A stretch of 20,720 bases of DNA. Origin: JBEKLJ01 sp050010255 (lineage in GTDB: Bacteria; Acidobacteriota; Terriglobia; Bryobacterales; Bryobacteraceae). The translations under genes were made by a program, and so were the position numbers. The stretch is taken from the NCBI GenBank assembly GCA_050010255.1, contig JBEKLJ010000033.1, forward strand, positions 1 through 20,720, read 5' to 3'. This document shows, piece after piece, positions 19,610 to 20,720 of this stretch. How positions within the stretch are numbered: position 1 is the first letter of the stretch; every line of letters starts with the position of its first letter. Below the pieces are notes generated by a model that saw nothing but the letters and a program-made list of their open reading frames with translations, was not told the DNA's origin and did no database searches.

Positions 19610-20720
19610 TTATTGGACTCGCTCGTTCTCCCGCTGAAAGGTCAGGTCGAGGCTCGCTTTGTTGTTCTCCTGCAGCCCGACCTCGTGGCATCGGCCGGTC
19701 GATCGTTCGAGCAGTTCCGGGTTGAATTCGTCACCCTCGGCCAATTTATCCCAGAGATAGAGGCAATAGTCCCCGGGAGGAAGGCCCCGCAGGCTGAAGC
19801 GGCCATCCTGACCCGATAGGGTTCTGCGGTAACGATGCGATTGCCGGAGATCCAGCGGCCTCGGCGCCAAGGTCACGACGATATCCGCCAGATGACGCCC
19901 GTCCCCGTCCTGGACGGAGCCGTCGATGCGTGCGGGGGAGCGGTTGAGCGTCACGGAGATCTCCCGGCGTCCGCCGCCTTGCGTCAAGTCGAGGTCGTTC
20001 GCGATGAGATCCTCCCCGCCGCTCGAGCTGATGCTTTGGAGGTACGTGTCTTCCGGGATGTCAGTCACTAGAACCCTGTACCGGGTTGGACTCACGTCCG
20101 GGAGGTGGAAGGAACCTTCGCGCACAAGCTGGCCAGGCGTATCGAAAGAGCCAAGGTCGCTAGCGACGAGGACAATTAAGGGGCTTGGCGCACCTTTGTT
20201 CCGCGCAGATCCGGAATCGGGTGGCGATCCGGCATAGACGCTGGTGCCGGTCACGTCGACTCCTGGCAGGAGTGCAAGCGTCACGTTGTTCATATCGACA
20301 TCACCAACCTCAATGCTCTGCCGACCCAGAATCTTGAACCGCCCTGTCGCCGTCGTAACCATAAGGGTGCATGAGCCTGGCGTCACACCAACAAGATCAA
20401 ACGACCCATCTTGCGGCGACAACTCGGCCGTCGGCGCCTCGAACGGGTCCACTGCGGTGCGGCTATCGCGGGGAAACGCCCGGATGACGACGTGTCCGGT
20501 GCCTAGCGAAAGAGCGCCGACATTGACTCGCCCTCGCACGTGGACCACCCGCGTCTTACGCAAAGGAAGATCGCCGAGCGGGTAGCTCTCGCCAGGCGAC
20601 ACCAGAATCTGTTGAGCGCCTGCCGCGTCCGCAGCGCCAGGGTAGTAGGTCGCCGCGTAGGAATACTCCGCCTTCTCGCCATTCCGAGACGCTGATGTCG
20701 CCGACACCAGGACAACCCTC
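19610..20720 (-). CDS. CarboxypepD_reg-like repeat protein, 3' part (partial)
   Basis: The frame stays open through the right edge, so the N-terminus is outside the window; 370 codons are visible. The sequence is a series of transthyretin-like beta-sandwich repeats of the carboxypeptidase regulatory type, seen in GSFDLVGVTPGSCTLMV, GSFHLPDVSPTRYRVLV and GRFSLRGLPPGDYCLYLW. The segment YSYAATYYPGAADAAGAQQI is a hallmark of a large, poorly characterised acidobacterial family, probably exported. No enzyme domain is visible. GTG at 20707 falls inside the repeat region and is unlikely to be the start. The C-terminus ends in a charged tail, followed by the kinase-like remnant. Confidence 0.8.
   Translation of the reverse strand, partial: RVVLVSATSASRNGEKAEYSYAATYYPGAADAAGAQQILVSPGESYPLGDLPLRKTRVVHVRGRVNVGALSLGTGHVVIRAFPRDSRTAVDPFEAPTAELSPQDGSFDLVGVTPGSCTLMVTTATGRFKILGRQSIEVGDVDMNNVTLALLPGVDVTGTSVYAGSPPDSGSARNKGAPSPLIVLVASDLGSFDTPGQLVREGSFHLPDVSPTRYRVLVTDIPEDTYLQSISSSGGEDLIANDLDLTQGGGRREISVTLNRSPARIDGSVQDGDGRHLADIVVTLAPRPLDLRQSHRYRRTLSGQDGRFSLRGLPPGDYCLYLWDKLAEGDEFNPELLERSTGRCHEVGLQENNKASLDLTFQRENERVQ

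Overview
This GC-rich window looks like a chromosomal segment from an Acidobacteriota, most likely a Bryobacterales/Solibacter-type member. The evidence is a secreted VWFA-related protein, a large protein with carboxypeptidase-regulatory-like (CarboxypepD_reg) repeats carrying the YYPGAAD motif, a remnant resembling the membrane domain of acidobacterial Ser/Thr kinases, and a compact sucC-sucD-ndk operon. Nothing indicates plasmid or phage DNA, and no tRNA, rRNA or CRISPR array was seen.

Layout. 1-310: the first 22 codons of cydA (minus strand) with a good sigma70-type promoter, followed by an array of short perfect hairpins. 310-1670: osmC-like peroxidase, then an ECF sigma factor with an overlapping zinc anti-sigma gene. 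1606-4099 (minus): sucC-sucD-ndk, coupled by 4-bp ATGA overlaps; the ndk tail runs antisense into the anti-sigma gene. 4310-5350: trpD, convergent with a small receiver-like protein (5325-5705, minus). 5850-8001 (minus): purine and pyrimidine nucleoside phosphorylases, a nucleoside-salvage pair. 8092-10923 (minus): an inositol-monophosphatase-family enzyme, an Hfq-like Sm protein, a secreted VWFA protein and a fused MoaD-MoaE molybdopterin synthase. 11064-11516: hotdog acyl-CoA thioesterase. 11665-12414 (minus): DnaC/DnaI-like AAA+ ATPase with an N-terminal zinc motif. 12627-14801: a Fur-family regulator abutting an FHA-GAF-PP2C phosphatase. 14872-17916: a truncated PaaK-like protein, an MFS transporter and arabinose-5-phosphate isomerase (kdsD). 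17913-18728 (minus): rsmI. 18884-19288: mscL with a zinc ribbon. 19412-19609 (minus): probable kinase remnant. 19610-20720 (minus): the 3' part of the CarboxypepD_reg protein.

Most genes are core metabolism or housekeeping. The less expected signals lie between genes: two related hairpin arrays with constant loops and changing arms (117-239 and 12431-12514), several -10 boxes 6-9 nt before start codons that suggest leaderless mRNAs, and a promoter whose -10 box sits in the loop of an 11-bp stem before the sigma-factor gene. I see no convincing multi-gene novel system; the hairpin family is the best candidate for something under-described. All function calls come from reading the sequence, without database searches.
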